This document shows, one piece after another, positions 16,781 through 26,207 of a stretch of DNA of 64,000 bases (position 1 is its first letter; the number at the start of each line of letters is the position of its first letter). The stretch spans positions 496,001 to 560,000 of the forward strand of contig NZ_ATVI01000006.1 of assembly GCF_000420645.1 (NCBI RefSeq), given 5' to 3'. Both the position numbers and the translations under genes were made by a program. The notes beneath the pieces were generated by a model that saw only the letters and a list, made by a program, of their open reading frames with translations, searched no databases and was not told the origin of the DNA. The stretch comes from Nevskia ramosa DSM 11499 (lineage in GTDB: Bacteria > Pseudomonadota > Gammaproteobacteria > Nevskiales > Nevskiaceae).

Positions 16781-18958
16781 ATGACTTCCGCCCCTGCTCC
16801 GTCGTTCCTCAACCGCGAACTGTCGCTGCTCGAGTTCAATCACCGCGTCTTGGCCCAGGCCGAAGACACGCGGGTGCCGTTGCTGGAGCGCCTCAAGTTC
16901 CTGTGCATTTCCTGCTCGAATCTCGATGAATTCTTCGAGATCCGCGTCGCCGGCCTGAAGCAGATGGCCAAGGTCGGCGCCACCTCGGTCGGGCCCGATG
17001 GCAGCACGCCGACCGAATTGCTGGCGATGATCTCGGCCGCCGGGCATCAGCTGGTCGACGCGCAATACCGGATGCTCAACGAGGTACTGATTCCGGCGCT
17101 GGACGCCGAGCAGATTCGCTTCGTTCGTCGTAGTCACTGGACGCCGGAGCAGGACGCCTGGCTGAAGACCTACTTCGAGACCGAGGTGATGCCGGTGCTG
17201 TCGCCGATCGGCCTCGATCCGGCGCATCCGTTCCCGCGGATCATGAACAAGTCGCTGAACTTCATCGTCTCGCTGTCCGGGCGCGATGCCTTCGGCCGCA
17301 ACATCGGTTACGCCGTGGTCCAGGCGCCGCGCGCGCTGCCGCGGCTGATCCGCGTGCCGTCCTCGGTGCCGGGCACCGGGCCGAACGATTTCGTGTTCCT
17401 GTCCAGCGTCATCCATGCCCATGTCGATCAGCTGTTCCCGGGCATGTCACCGAGCGGCTGCTACCAGTTCCGGGTCACCCGCAATTCCGATCTGCTGGTC
17501 GATGAAGCCGAGGCCTCCGATCTGCTCGAAGCGCTCGAAGATGAACTGGAGCAGCGCCAGTGGGGCGATACCGTGCGCCTGGAAGTGGCGCACAACTGCC
17601 CGGATCAACTGGTTCGTTACCTCGCCGAAGAGCTGAACCTGGCGCCCGGCGATATCTACCAGTGCAACGGCCCGGTCAACCTGATGCGCTTGCTGGCGAT
17701 TCCGGATCTGGTCGATCGCCCCGATCTGAAAGACCCGCCGTTCACGCCGCGCGTACCGAAAGCATTGTCCGGCGATCTGTTCGCGGCGATGCGCGAGAAG
17801 GACCGCCTGCTGCAGCATCCGTACGACTCCTTCGGCCCGGTGCTGGAACTGCTGCGCCAGGCCGCGAAAGACCCGAATGTGCTGGCGATCAAGCAGACGC
17901 TGTACCGCACCGGCGCCAAGAGCCTGGTCGCCGAAGCGCTGATCCAGGCAGCGCGCGCCGGCAAGGAAGTGACCGTGGTCGTCGAACTGCGTGCGCGCTT
18001 CGACGAGGCCGACAACATCTCGCTGGCGGAAGCGCTGCAGGACGTGGGCGCCCATGTCGTCTACGGCGTGGTCGGCTACAAGACCCACGCCAAGATGATG
18101 CTGATCGTCCGTCGCGAGACCGATGCTTCGGTGCCCGGCGCGGCGCCGGTGCTGAAGCACTACGCCCATCTGGGCACCGGCAACTACCATCCGCGCACCG
18201 CGCGGATGTACACCGACTACGGCCTGATGACCGCCGATCCGGCGATCTGCCGCGACATCCACAACGTCTTCCTGCAACTGACCAGCCTCGGCAAGGTGCC
18301 GGAGTTGAAATGCCTGCTGCAGGCACCGTTCACGCTGGCCATCGGCGTTCGGGCGCGGATTGCCCGCGAGATCGAACAGGTGCAGGCCGGCAAGCCCGGC
18401 CGCATCGTCGCCAAGATGAACGGCCTGGTCGAACCGGAAACGATCAAGGCGCTGTACGAGGCCTCGCAGGCCGGCGTGCAGATCGATCTGATCGTGCGCG
18501 GCATGTGCAGCCTGCAGCCCGGCGTGCCGGGCCTGTCCGACAACATCCGCGTGCGCTCGGTGATCGGCCGTTTCCTCGAACATCAGCGCGTGTTCTGGTT
18601 CCACAACGGCGGCGCCGATGAGGTCTGGCTGTCGAGTGCCGACTGGATGGAGCGCAACCTGCTGCGAAGAGTCGAAGTCGCTTTCCCGCTGCGCGATCAG
18701 GCAATCCGCGAACGGGTCATGGAGCATCTGCTCGCTTATCTCGCCGACACCACGCAGAGCTGGCTGCTGCAGGCCGATGGCCGCTACCTGCGCCCGGAAT
18801 CCACGGCTGACTCGGAAGCCGACGCGATCGGCGTGCAGGTGCGCATGCTCGCCGAAGCCGGTGTCATCACCGTGCCCGGCCTGGCCGCCGTCGATGCCGC
18901 CGAACCGGTGCTGAAGCTGGTGCCGAAGCCGCGGGCGCGGCGCAAGGCGGCGAGCTGA
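16781..18958 (+). CDS. ppk: Polyphosphate kinase 1
   Basis: Reversibly polymerises the gamma-phosphate of ATP into polyphosphate. 725 residues from the ATG at 16781; the frame is open further upstream but the extension is not family-like. The N-terminal domain begins FLNRELSLLEFNHRVLAQA. The catalytic core shows SYDSFGPVLELL-type sequence, ALKQTLYRT-like AIKQTLYRTG, and ELRARFDEADNI. It also shows VVYGVVGYKTHAKMMLIVRRE with the autophosphorylated His, and HLGTGNYHPRTARMYTDYGLMT. The tail ends in PKPRARRKAAS. Starts 109 bases after the kinase fusion in the same direction; no ppx is adjacent. Confidence 0.96.
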   Translation: MTSAPAPSFLNRELSLLEFNHRVLAQAEDTRVPLLERLKFLCISCSNLDEFFEIRVAGLKQMAKVGATSVGPDGSTPTELLAMISAAGHQLVDAQYRMLNEVLIPALDAEQIRFVRRSHWTPEQDAWLKTYFETEVMPVLSPIGLDPAHPFPRIMNKSLNFIVSLSGRDAFGRNIGYAVVQAPRALPRLIRVPSSVPGTGPNDFVFLSSVIHAHVDQLFPGMSPSGCYQFRVTRNSDLLVDEAEASDLLEALEDELEQRQWGDTVRLEVAHNCPDQLVRYLAEELNLAPGDIYQCNGPVNLMRLLAIPDLVDRPDLKDPPFTPRVPKALSGDLFAAMREKDRLLQHPYDSFGPVLELLRQAAKDPNVLAIKQTLYRTGAKSLVAEALIQAARAGKEVTVVVELRARFDEADNISLAEALQDVGAHVVYGVVGYKTHAKMMLIVRRETDASVPGAAPVLKHYAHLGTGNYHPRTARMYTDYGLMTADPAICRDIHNVFLQLTSLGKVPELKCLLQAPFTLAIGVRARIAREIEQVQAGKPGRIVAKMNGLVEPETIKALYEASQAGVQIDLIVRGMCSLQPGVPGLSDNIRVRSVIGRFLEHQRVFWFHNGGADEVWLSSADWMERNLLRRVEVAFPLRDQAIRERVMEHLLAYLADTTQSWLLQADGRYLRPESTADSEADAIGVQVRMLAEAGVITVPGLAAVDAAEPVLKLVPKPRARRKAAS

Positions 18959-19090
18959 TGTCACCGCTGTAGCGAGGCGTTCGATCTCGCCGCTCCGCGC
19001 CTACAATCGGCGCACCCGCTACCGGTTCCGACGTCGCTCTCCAGAGGCGGTGCAGCCGGCAGCCGCGACCGGCGAGGAGAACGGACGACG

Positions 19091-20377
19091 ATGGCAGCGC
19101 GCGCGTGGCGGCTCATGGCCGGAATGGGCCTGCTGCTGACTGCGGCGGCCTACGCCCAGCCGCCCGACGCTAAACTGAGCTTGCGCGACGCCGTTCGTGC
19201 CGCGCTCGCCGGCAATCCCGAGCTGCGCAACTTTGCCTACGCGTTCAAGGCCCAGGACGGGCAGGCAGCACAGGCGGCGGTGCGGCCGAATCCGCAACTC
19301 GATTTCCAGGCCGAGGACTTTCTCGGCACCGGCCAGAGTCGCGGCTTCACCGGTGCCGAGTTCTCGCTGTCCCTGAGCCAGACCCTCGAACTCGGCGACA
19401 AGCGCCGGCGCCGGGTCGAGGTGGCCAGCGAGGAGCGGCGGATCATCGAAGCCGAACGCCAGGTCCGCCAGCTCGACGTGGTCGCCGAAGTCGCGCGTCG
19501 CTTCGTCGGGGTAGCGGCAGATCAGGAACGGGTCGCGCTCGCGGCCCGCGCCGTGCAACTGGCCGCGGCAACACGCGACGAGGTGCAGAAGCGGGTCGAC
19601 GCCGCCCGTTCGCCGCTCGCCGAAGCCAGCCGCGCCGGCATCGCGCTTGCGCGCGCACAGCTTGATCAGACCGAGGTGCAGCGTCAGCTCGCCGCCGATC
19701 GCCAGCGGCTCGCCACCCTGTGGGGCGACCGCGAGCCCGCCTTCGCGCAGGTCTCCGCGGCTCTGTATCGCCTGCCGGCAGTCGATGCTTTCGAGCAGCT
19801 GCGCGATCGGCTGGAACGCAATCCCGATCTCGCCCGATTCCTGAGCGAGGCCCGCCTGCGCGATGCCGAACTGCGGCTGGCGCTGGCCGCCGGCGTGCAG
19901 AACCTGACCCTGGAAGCGGGCCTGCGCCGCACCCAGCAGGGCGGCGATGAAGCGCTGCTGTTCGGCGCGACATTGCCGCTGGGCTTCAATGATCGCAATG
20001 CCGGCAACATCGCCTCGGCGCGCGCGGCGCGGGAAAGAGTCGATGCCGAACGGGTGGCACTGGCGCTGCGCCTGAACAGCGAGCTGTACGGGCTCTATCA
20101 GCAGCTGGCGCAGGCGCGCGCCGAAGTCGAAGGCCTGGAGAGGGAAATCCTGCCGCGCGCCCATGACGCGCTGAAGCAAGCCGAATACGCCTACCAGCGC
20201 GGTCGCTACGGCTATCTGGAATGGGTAGACGTGCAGCGCGAACTGCTGGCCGTCGAGCGCCAGCACATCGACGCTGCCGAGCGTTACCACCTGACCCTGA
20301 ACGAGATCGAGCGGCTGACCGGCGAAGCGCTGCCGGCCGCGACAACGACGACCGCACCTGCCGGAGCTGCGCCATGA
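19091..20377 (+). CDS. czcC: TolC/CzcC-type outer-membrane efflux protein
   Basis: 428 residues with a cleavable signal peptide ending A-Y-A-Q near residue 22 and no lipobox. Two long outer-membrane-efflux repeats: LRDAVRAALAGNPELRN at the start and LRDRLERNPDLARFLSEARLRDAELRLALA in the middle. Alpha-helical barrel segments (QLDVVAEVARRFVGVAADQERVALAARAVQLA and the C-terminal YQRGRYGYLEWVDVQREL) match CzcC-like channel proteins. It forms the exit duct of the RND pump encoded by the next two genes; its stop overlaps the adaptor's start by four bases. The family is clear; the CzcC name rests on the class of the pump. Confidence 0.88.
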   Translation: MAARAWRLMAGMGLLLTAAAYAQPPDAKLSLRDAVRAALAGNPELRNFAYAFKAQDGQAAQAAVRPNPQLDFQAEDFLGTGQSRGFTGAEFSLSLSQTLELGDKRRRRVEVASEERRIIEAERQVRQLDVVAEVARRFVGVAADQERVALAARAVQLAAATRDEVQKRVDAARSPLAEASRAGIALARAQLDQTEVQRQLAADRQRLATLWGDREPAFAQVSAALYRLPAVDAFEQLRDRLERNPDLARFLSEARLRDAELRLALAAGVQNLTLEAGLRRTQQGGDEALLFGATLPLGFNDRNAGNIASARAARERVDAERVALALRLNSELYGLYQQLAQARAEVEGLEREILPRAHDALKQAEYAYQRGRYGYLEWVDVQRELLAVERQHIDAAERYHLTLNEIERLTGEALPAATTTTAPAGAAP

Positions 20378-21339
20378 CTGTCCGTCGTCGATTGCTGCTG
20401 CTCGCCGCGCTGAGCTTGCTGAGCGCCTGCCAACGCGAGTCGACCTTCGAGCCCGTCGCGACAGCACCGAAAGCCGACGAAGCGCAGGCGCCGCTGCTGG
20501 CGCGAATCAGCGAGGCTGCCGCCGCGAAAGTCGACATCCACACCGCCATCGCCGGCCCGGCCGAAATCCGTGACCACCTGCCGCTGTACGGCACGATCAG
20601 GCCGAATGCCGAGAGAGTCCGCGAAGTCGTCGCCCGTTTTCCTGGTTCGATCCGCAGTGTCGCCAAGGCGATCGGCGACAACGTGGCCAAGGGCGAGGTG
20701 ATGGCGACGATCGAAAGCAACGACAGCCTGCAGACCTATCCGGTGCTGGCGCCGATGGCCGGCACGGTGACTGCGCGCGAGGCCGATCCCGGCGAACAGG
20801 CCGGCAGCGAAGTGCTGTTCTCGATCACCGATCTGAGCACCGTCTGGGTCGAGCTGAGCCTGTTTCCGGCCGATGTCGGGCAAGTGAAAATCGGCCAGAC
20901 CGTCACCGTGGCCAGTGTCGATGCACGACTCAGCGGCAGCGGCCGCATCGATCTGGTCGGCGCGCTCGGCGAAGCGGCAACGCAGACCTTGACCGCCCGC
21001 GTGACCCTGCCAAATCCGGGCCGGCAATGGACGCCAGGTCTGTTCGTCAACGCCAGTGTCGAACTCGGCGCCGATGCCGCGGCGGTGGCGATCGAATCGA
21101 CCGCCTTGCAGACGCTCGACGGCGTGACCACCGTGTTCGTGCCGGTGTCCGGCGGCTACGCGCCACGCAGCGTGCAGACCGGTCGCAGCGATGCCAGCCG
21201 GGTCGAAATCCTGTCCGGGCTCGTCGCTGGCGAGGCCTATGTGTCGGCCGGCAGCTTCGTGGTCAAGGCCGAGTTGGGCAAGGCCGGACTTGAGGAAGAC
21301 GACGCCGACAAAACCGAAGCACGCGAGGCCGCACCGTGA
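20374..21339 (+). CDS. czcB: RND efflux periplasmic adaptor (CzcB/CusB type), lipoprotein
   Basis: 321 residues from the ATG at 20374, which overlaps the stop of the previous gene (ATGA). The N-terminus has a lipobox (L-L-S-A-C), so the adaptor is probably anchored in the inner membrane. Order of domains: barrel-sandwich half-motif (REVVARFPGSIRSVAKAIGDNVAKGEVMATIES), the second lipoyl half (YPVLAPMAGTVTAREADPGEQAG), beta-barrel (VWVELSLFPADVGQVKIGQTV) and membrane-proximal domain (FVPVSGGYAPRSVQTG). The region between lipoyl halves is very short, as in CzcB/CusB-like adaptors. No Met- or His-rich metal-binding tail is seen. Overlaps the pump gene by four bases. Confidence 0.88.
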   Translation: MTVRRRLLLLAALSLLSACQRESTFEPVATAPKADEAQAPLLARISEAAAAKVDIHTAIAGPAEIRDHLPLYGTIRPNAERVREVVARFPGSIRSVAKAIGDNVAKGEVMATIESNDSLQTYPVLAPMAGTVTAREADPGEQAGSEVLFSITDLSTVWVELSLFPADVGQVKIGQTVTVASVDARLSGSGRIDLVGALGEAATQTLTARVTLPNPGRQWTPGLFVNASVELGADAAAVAIESTALQTLDGVTTVFVPVSGGYAPRSVQTGRSDASRVEILSGLVAGEAYVSAGSFVVKAELGKAGLEEDDADKTEAREAAP

Positions 21340-24300
21340 TCGAAGCCGGCCTGCGCTTCGCCGTCGAACGGCGGGTGCTGGTGCTGATCTCGGTGTCTTT
21401 GCTGGCACTGTTCGGCGCCTGGAATTTCACCCGGCTGAACATCGACGCGGTGCCCGATCTGACCAATACCCAGGTGCAGATCACCAGCGCCTTCCCGGGC
21501 GCCACCCCACAGGAAGTCGAAGCCCAGGTCACTTACGCGGTGGAGACCGCGCTGGCCGGTCTGCCGGGGCTGGCTTACACGCGTTCGCAATCGCGCTATG
21601 GCCTGTCGCAGGTCACCGCGGTATTCGACGACAGCTCCGACATCTACTTCGCCCGCAACCTGATTTCCGAACGTCTGCAGGCGGTGCGCGCGGCCGTACC
21701 GCCCGGGGTCGCGCCCAGGCTCGGGCCAGTAGCGACCGGCCTCGGCGAAATCCTGCTCTACGCGATCACGGCCACGCCGGAAGCCCGCCAGCCCGATGGC
21801 CGGCCTTGGGATCTCGCCGCGCTGCGCGGCTTGCAGGACTGGGTGATCCGCCCGCAGTTGCTGCAGGTCGCCGGCGTTTCGGAGATCAACACCACCGGCG
21901 GCTACGAGCAGGAATGGCTGGTGGCGCCGTCGCCGGCGCGGCTGCTCGCCTGGAGCTTGAGCTTCGCCGATCTGGCCGCGGCGATCGAAGCGAATAACGC
22001 CACGCTCGGCGCCGGCCAGGTCGAGAAGAACGGCGAGCAGGTGCTGATCCGCGTGCCTGGTCTACTGAAAACGGCGCGCGACATTGCCGATGTCGTCGTC
22101 ACCCGGCGCGGCGGCGTGCCGGTGCGGGTGGCCGATGTCGCGGAAGTCAGCCGAGGCGTGCCGCTGCGCACCAGCGCAGCCTTGATCGACGGCCGGGAAA
22201 CGGTGATCGGCACGGTGATCATGCGGCTCGGCGAGAACAGCCGGACCGTCGCCCGCGCCGCTGCTGCAAAGCTCAAGGCGATCCGCGCCAGTGCGCCCAA
22301 GGGCGTGACCATCGAGCCGCTGTACGACCGCAGCGCCCTGGTCGATCAGACGATCGCAACCGTACGCACCAACCTGCTCGAAGGGGCTGCGCTGGTGATC
22401 GTCGTGCTGTTCCTGATGCTCGGCAGTCTGCGCGCCGCACTGATCACCGCGGCGGTGATTCCGCTGGCGATGCTGATGACCGTCACCGGCATGGTCGAGC
22501 TCGGTGTCAGCGCCAACCTGATGTCGCTGGGCGCGCTGGACTTCGGCCTGATCGTCGACGGTGCGGTGATCATCGTCGAGAACTGCACACGGCGATTGGC
22601 GCAAGCGCAGGCCGCGGGCCCGCTGAGCGACGAACAGCGCCGCAGGCTGGCCTACGAAGCAGCACGCGAAGTGATCCGGCCGAGCCTGTTCGGCGTGGCG
22701 ATCATCACCCTGGTCTATCTGCCGATCTTCGCGTTCCAGGGTGCCGAGGGAAAACTGTTCCAGCCGATGGCGCTGACCGTGATGATGGCGCTGGTCGCAG
22801 CCCTGATGTTCAGCCTGACGTTCGTGCCGGCGGCCGTTGCCGTGGCGCTGAAACGCGCCGGTGCCGAGCGCGAGGCCGGGCTGACCCGACGCCTGCGGCG
22901 CCGCTATGCGGCCGTACTCGGCAGCGCCCTGCGTCATCCGCTGCCGGTGCTCCTTGTGGCATTGGCGCTGGTGATTGTCAGCGGCGCGCAGGCAACCCGG
23001 CTCGGCAGCGAGTTCATTCCCTCGCTCGACGAAGGCGATGTGCTGATCGAGGTCCGGCGCATTCCCGGCACCAGCCTGAGCCAGGGCCTGGCGCTCGAGA
23101 AGGAACTGGACCTCGTGCTGGCCGCGGTGCCGGAAGTGCGCCGCGTGTTTGCCGGCATGGGCACTACCGAAATCGCCATCGACCCGACCGCGCCCGGCGA
23201 AGGCGAAACCTATGTGCTGATGAAACCGCGCGCCGAATGGCCCGATCCCGCCAAGCCGAAGGCGCAACTGCTGCGCGAACTGCAGGCGGCGGCAGCGACC
23301 CTGCCGGGCACGGTCACCGAGTTCTCGCAGCCGGTGGCGCTGCGAATTAACGAGCTGCTGTCTGGCGTCAAGAGCGCGCTGGCGGTGAAGATCCACGGCG
23401 ACGATCTGGACACCCTGAACCGCCTCGGCGCGCAGGTCGAAACCCTGCTCTCGGCCGTGCCCGGCGCGATCGACGTGAAGCGCGAAGCCACCGAAGGCCT
23501 GCCGCTGCTCAACATCGAGCCGAAGCGCGCGCTGCTCTATCGCTACGGCCTGAATATCGGCGATCTGCAGCGCACAGTGGCCAACGCGCTGTCCGGCCTC
23601 GATGCCGGTCATCTGATCGATGGCGACCGTCGTCAGGCCATCGTCATCCGCCTGCCGGAAGCGCTGCGCCAGGACTTGCGGGCGCTAGCGCGGCTGCCGA
23701 TCGCATTGCCGGACGGCGGCGCGATCCCGCTTAGCGAAGTGGCAACGCTGACCTTGAGCAACGGCCCGAACCAGATTTCCCGTGAGAACGGCAAGCGCCG
23801 CGTGGTGGTCACCGCCAACGTCGAAGGCCGCGATCTCGGCGGCTTCGTCGACGACGTACGCGCCCGGCTGAGCCGCCAGCTACGCCTGCCGCCCGGCGTC
23901 TGGCTGGCCTACGGCGGCACTTATCAGCAACTGGTGTCGGCGAATCAGCGGCTGATGCTGATCGCCCCGCTCACGCTAGCCGCGATCTTCGGACTGCTGC
24001 TGATCGCCTTCGGCAGCGTTCGCGATGCCTTGCTGATGTTCAGTGGCGTGCCGCTGGCGCTGACCGGCGGCGTGCTGGCCTTGATCATCCGTGGGCTGCC
24101 GTTCTCGGTCACCGCCGGCGTCGGCTTCATCGCGCTATCCGGTGTGGCGATCCTCAACGGGCTGGTACTGCTCAGCTTCATCGACAAGCTGCGCCGCGAA
24201 GGTCGGCCCCTGCAGGAAGCACTGATCGAAGGCGCTTCCCTGAGGCTGCGGCCGGTGCTGATGACGGCGCTGGTCGCGTCACTTGGATTCCTGCCGATGG

Positions 24301-24431
24301 CGCTGAACACCGGCCTGGGTGCCGAGGTACAGCGACCGCTGGCTACGGTCGTGATCGGCGGCATTCTCAGTTCGACTTTGCTGACGCTATTCGTGCTGCC
24401 ATTGTTGTATCGGCTTGTGCATCGACGCTGA
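21336..24431 (+). CDS. czcA: Heavy-metal RND transporter, CzcA family
   Basis: 1031 residues with the twelve-helix RND layout. Starts at a GTG overlapping the adaptor stop (GTGA). In TM4 the motif DFGLIVDGAVIIVEN places Asp402, Asp408 and Glu415, the same residues and numbers as the proton-relay set of CzcA from Cupriavidus. Cu/Ag pumps of the CusA class instead carry an MVDAAIVMIEN-type motif, so export of divalent ions such as Zn, Co, Cd or Ni is favoured. Couples proton entry to metal expulsion through the outer-membrane channel. No metal-responsive two-component system or regulator is adjacent, so control of the operon is not visible. Confidence 0.93.
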   Translation: MIEAGLRFAVERRVLVLISVSLLALFGAWNFTRLNIDAVPDLTNTQVQITSAFPGATPQEVEAQVTYAVETALAGLPGLAYTRSQSRYGLSQVTAVFDDSSDIYFARNLISERLQAVRAAVPPGVAPRLGPVATGLGEILLYAITATPEARQPDGRPWDLAALRGLQDWVIRPQLLQVAGVSEINTTGGYEQEWLVAPSPARLLAWSLSFADLAAAIEANNATLGAGQVEKNGEQVLIRVPGLLKTARDIADVVVTRRGGVPVRVADVAEVSRGVPLRTSAALIDGRETVIGTVIMRLGENSRTVARAAAAKLKAIRASAPKGVTIEPLYDRSALVDQTIATVRTNLLEGAALVIVVLFLMLGSLRAALITAAVIPLAMLMTVTGMVELGVSANLMSLGALDFGLIVDGAVIIVENCTRRLAQAQAAGPLSDEQRRRLAYEAAREVIRPSLFGVAIITLVYLPIFAFQGAEGKLFQPMALTVMMALVAALMFSLTFVPAAVAVALKRAGAEREAGLTRRLRRRYAAVLGSALRHPLPVLLVALALVIVSGAQATRLGSEFIPSLDEGDVLIEVRRIPGTSLSQGLALEKELDLVLAAVPEVRRVFAGMGTTEIAIDPTAPGEGETYVLMKPRAEWPDPAKPKAQLLRELQAAAATLPGTVTEFSQPVALRINELLSGVKSALAVKIHGDDLDTLNRLGAQVETLLSAVPGAIDVKREATEGLPLLNIEPKRALLYRYGLNIGDLQRTVANALSGLDAGHLIDGDRRQAIVIRLPEALRQDLRALARLPIALPDGGAIPLSEVATLTLSNGPNQISRENGKRRVVVTANVEGRDLGGFVDDVRARLSRQLRLPPGVWLAYGGTYQQLVSANQRLMLIAPLTLAAIFGLLLIAFGSVRDALLMFSGVPLALTGGVLALIIRGLPFSVTAGVGFIALSGVAILNGLVLLSFIDKLRREGRPLQEALIEGASLRLRPVLMTALVASLGFLPMALNTGLGAEVQRPLATVVIGGILSSTLLTLFVLPLLYRLVHRR

Positions 24432-24552
24432 GCGCTACGACTTTCCGGGCACTACCTTGATGCGATAGCGTCCCCCAAATCGGCCGTCAGAAACAGAGTG
24501 TCACGAGAACGATCTCGACGCTTTTCTACAAACTCGAAGGCATCGCAACGGC

Positions 24553-25092
24553 ATGCGCAAACTATCGGCTTCCCTCCAGCACCTCTTTGAGGTGTTCAAT
24601 ATCGAATCAAAACGGAAGCTCGAGGTTCACTGCCGAGAGTTGATAGTGTTTCGCGCGGATCTCACCTCGTTGATCCTGGCTGCGCAGCATGGCGCTCTTT
24701 ATCCTTACTGCTACGCGAACCACTTTGAACATCGAATCTCGCCGACTCTCGTCCCGAGAAAGGAAGAGAGAGAAGCGTTAGAAAAAAATGGTGTTGGACA
24801 GTACAAGACAAAGGCCGCTGGCAAATTCGGGAGAAAAGTATTCAGCCTGTTTCGCGAGCAACGGGCACTAGCCGCACACCTTTTCTACACGCCCGACCAC
24901 AAGCATTGGTACCTGTTCTACTTCGACAATCGCGATAAAACTCAGCATTCAAATCACTGGATGCATGGCCCACACATTCATCTCGTCTGTAGTCTTTGGC
25001 CGAACCTGCTGTTAGGCCGGGTATGGGAGCAAGTCCAATCTGGCCAACTCACATTCCCTTCCAAAATCCACCTCCGCTACCGAAGTCGGTAG
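24553..25092 (+). CDS. Orphan hypothetical protein, AT-richer than its neighbours
   Basis: 179 residues with no signal peptide or membrane helix. Rich in aromatic and basic residues, with a conserved-looking core: LFYTPDHKHWYLFYFDNRD, then HWMHGPHIHLV, whose closely spaced histidines could bind a metal. Base use differs plainly from the flanks: A-runs, Lys AAA and AAG mixed, many A/T third positions, which suggests acquired DNA. GAAGG lies about 12 bases before the ATG. Family not recognised and no function proposed. It lies between the RND operon and a gap with a long-spaced inverted repeat. Confidence 0.75.
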   Translation: MRKLSASLQHLFEVFNIESKRKLEVHCRELIVFRADLTSLILAAQHGALYPYCYANHFEHRISPTLVPRKEEREALEKNGVGQYKTKAAGKFGRKVFSLFREQRALAAHLFYTPDHKHWYLFYFDNRDKTQHSNHWMHGPHIHLVCSLWPNLLLGRVWEQVQSGQLTFPSKIHLRYRSR

Positions 25093-25129
25093 CGATGCCA
25101 AGTTCTTCGCTCAACCGATCGGACCGACT

Positions 25130-25248
25130 AGGGCGGGAAAGCCGCGAGGCGCATGTCGCCTTCTGTGACGTTCGCGCGGAATCGGAATCGAAACGCTGAG
25201 CCTCACATCGACGTCACGGCGGGAGCGCCCTTACGGCTTTCCCGCCCT
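25130..25248. repeat. 15-bp inverted repeat enclosing 89 bases
   Basis: AGGGCGGGAAAGCCG (25130-25144) is exactly complementary to CGGCTTTCCCGCCCT (25234-25248). The enclosed 89 bases hold no convincing gene. It follows the AT-richer orphan and precedes osmC. It could be a small mobile-element remnant or a non-autonomous repeat; no transposase or target duplication is evident. Confidence 0.7.
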
Positions 25249-25311
25249 ACGATCCTGCTGACGCGGCGTTGCGCTGGACCCAACCGATGAACCGAATGTT
25301 GGAGGACGCAA

Positions 25312-25791
25312 ATGGCTCACTACACAGTTGAAACAATCTGGTCTCGTGGCGACCAGAAGTTTCTGGACAGCCGGTACAGCCGGCGCCACATCCTGCGCTT
25401 CGATGCCGGCCTCGATGTTCCCGGGTCCTCGTCGCCGCATGTGGTTCCCGTGCCTTGCTCCGACCCCGAGGCCGTTGATCCGGAGGAGGCATTCGTCTCC
25501 TCGCTCTCGAGTTGCCACATGCTCTGGTTTCTCGCGATCGCGGTGAAGCGCACGTTCATCGTCGATCACTACCAGGACAAGGCCGTTGGCATCATGGCCA
25601 GGGATGCTCTCGGCAAGCTCGCGATGACGGTCGTCACGCTGAAGCCCGAGGTTCACTTCTCGGGCGACCAACGTCCCAGCCGGGACGACATCGATCAGAT
25701 GCATCATGAAGCGCACGAGGAGTGCTTCATCGCGAACTCGGTCAAGACCGAAATCCGCTGCGAGCCGGTTTACGGCGACACCATCGGCTAG
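25312..25791 (+). CDS. OsmC-family peroxiredoxin-like protein
   Basis: 159 residues, with GGAGG about 6 bases before the ATG. OsmC/Ohr-type proteins reduce organic hydroperoxides with two cysteines. Both are here: SSLSSCHMLWFL in the long central helix and HEECFIANSVKTEIRCEP near the C-terminus. The N-terminal strand pattern (YTVETIWSRGD, SRRHILRFDAG) is that of the OsmC subgroup rather than Ohr. Cytoplasmic. Only 23 bases before the VOC gene and in the same direction, so probably cotranscribed as a small detoxification pair. Confidence 0.9.
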   Translation: MAHYTVETIWSRGDQKFLDSRYSRRHILRFDAGLDVPGSSSPHVVPVPCSDPEAVDPEEAFVSSLSSCHMLWFLAIAVKRTFIVDHYQDKAVGIMARDALGKLAMTVVTLKPEVHFSGDQRPSRDDIDQMHHEAHEECFIANSVKTEIRCEPVYGDTIG

Positions 25792-25814
25792 ACGTTCACG
25801 CTCGGGAGCAGACC

Positions 25815-26207
25815 ATGAAACGCACCTGGACCATCATCGGCGTTGCCGACGTGGCGCGCAGCTACGCCTGGTATCAGAGCTTGCTCGGGCTGCCGGTCAC
25901 GCAGCCTGCCCATGACTACTTCGGGCAGATCCTCGATACCGATGGGACGGTCCTGCTGTGCCTGCATCAATGGGGCGCGCACGAGCATCCATCCTTGACC
26001 AGCCCGGATCGCGCACAGCCCGGCAACGGCCTGCTGCTGTTCTTCCGCGTCGACGATTTCGCTGCGGCCCTGCCGCGCGCGCGGGCGCTGGTTTCAGCGC
26101 TGGAAGACGAGCCTCAGGTGAATCCGAACACCGGCACCGAGGAATTCACCGTGCGTGATCCTGACGGGTACTACGTCATGATCAGTGCGCTGGCTGACGA
26201 CGCCTAG
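25815..26207 (+). CDS. VOC-family (glyoxalase/bleomycin-resistance fold) protein
   Basis: 130 residues from the ATG at 25815, with GGGAG about 7 bases upstream; the longer frame start is inside osmC. Repeated beta-alpha-beta-beta-beta modules: an N-terminal IIGVADVARSYAWYQSLLGLP, the classic start of a VOC domain, and a C-terminal EFTVRDPDGYYVMIS, the classic end with a Glu/Asp ligand region. Members bind small molecules or catalyse isomerisation, extradiol cleavage or thiol transfer; which applies here is not visible. Ends four bases inside the 3' end of the convergent acvB gene. Confidence 0.88.
   Translation: MKRTWTIIGVADVARSYAWYQSLLGLPVTQPAHDYFGQILDTDGTVLLCLHQWGAHEHPSLTSPDRAQPGNGLLLFFRVDDFAAALPRARALVSALEDEPQVNPNTGTEEFTVRDPDGYYVMISALADDA

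Noticed and set aside
22062-23612. 516-residue minus-strand frame opposite czcA
   Set aside because: Antisense shadow, Arg/Gln/His-rich, inside a complete RND transporter gene.
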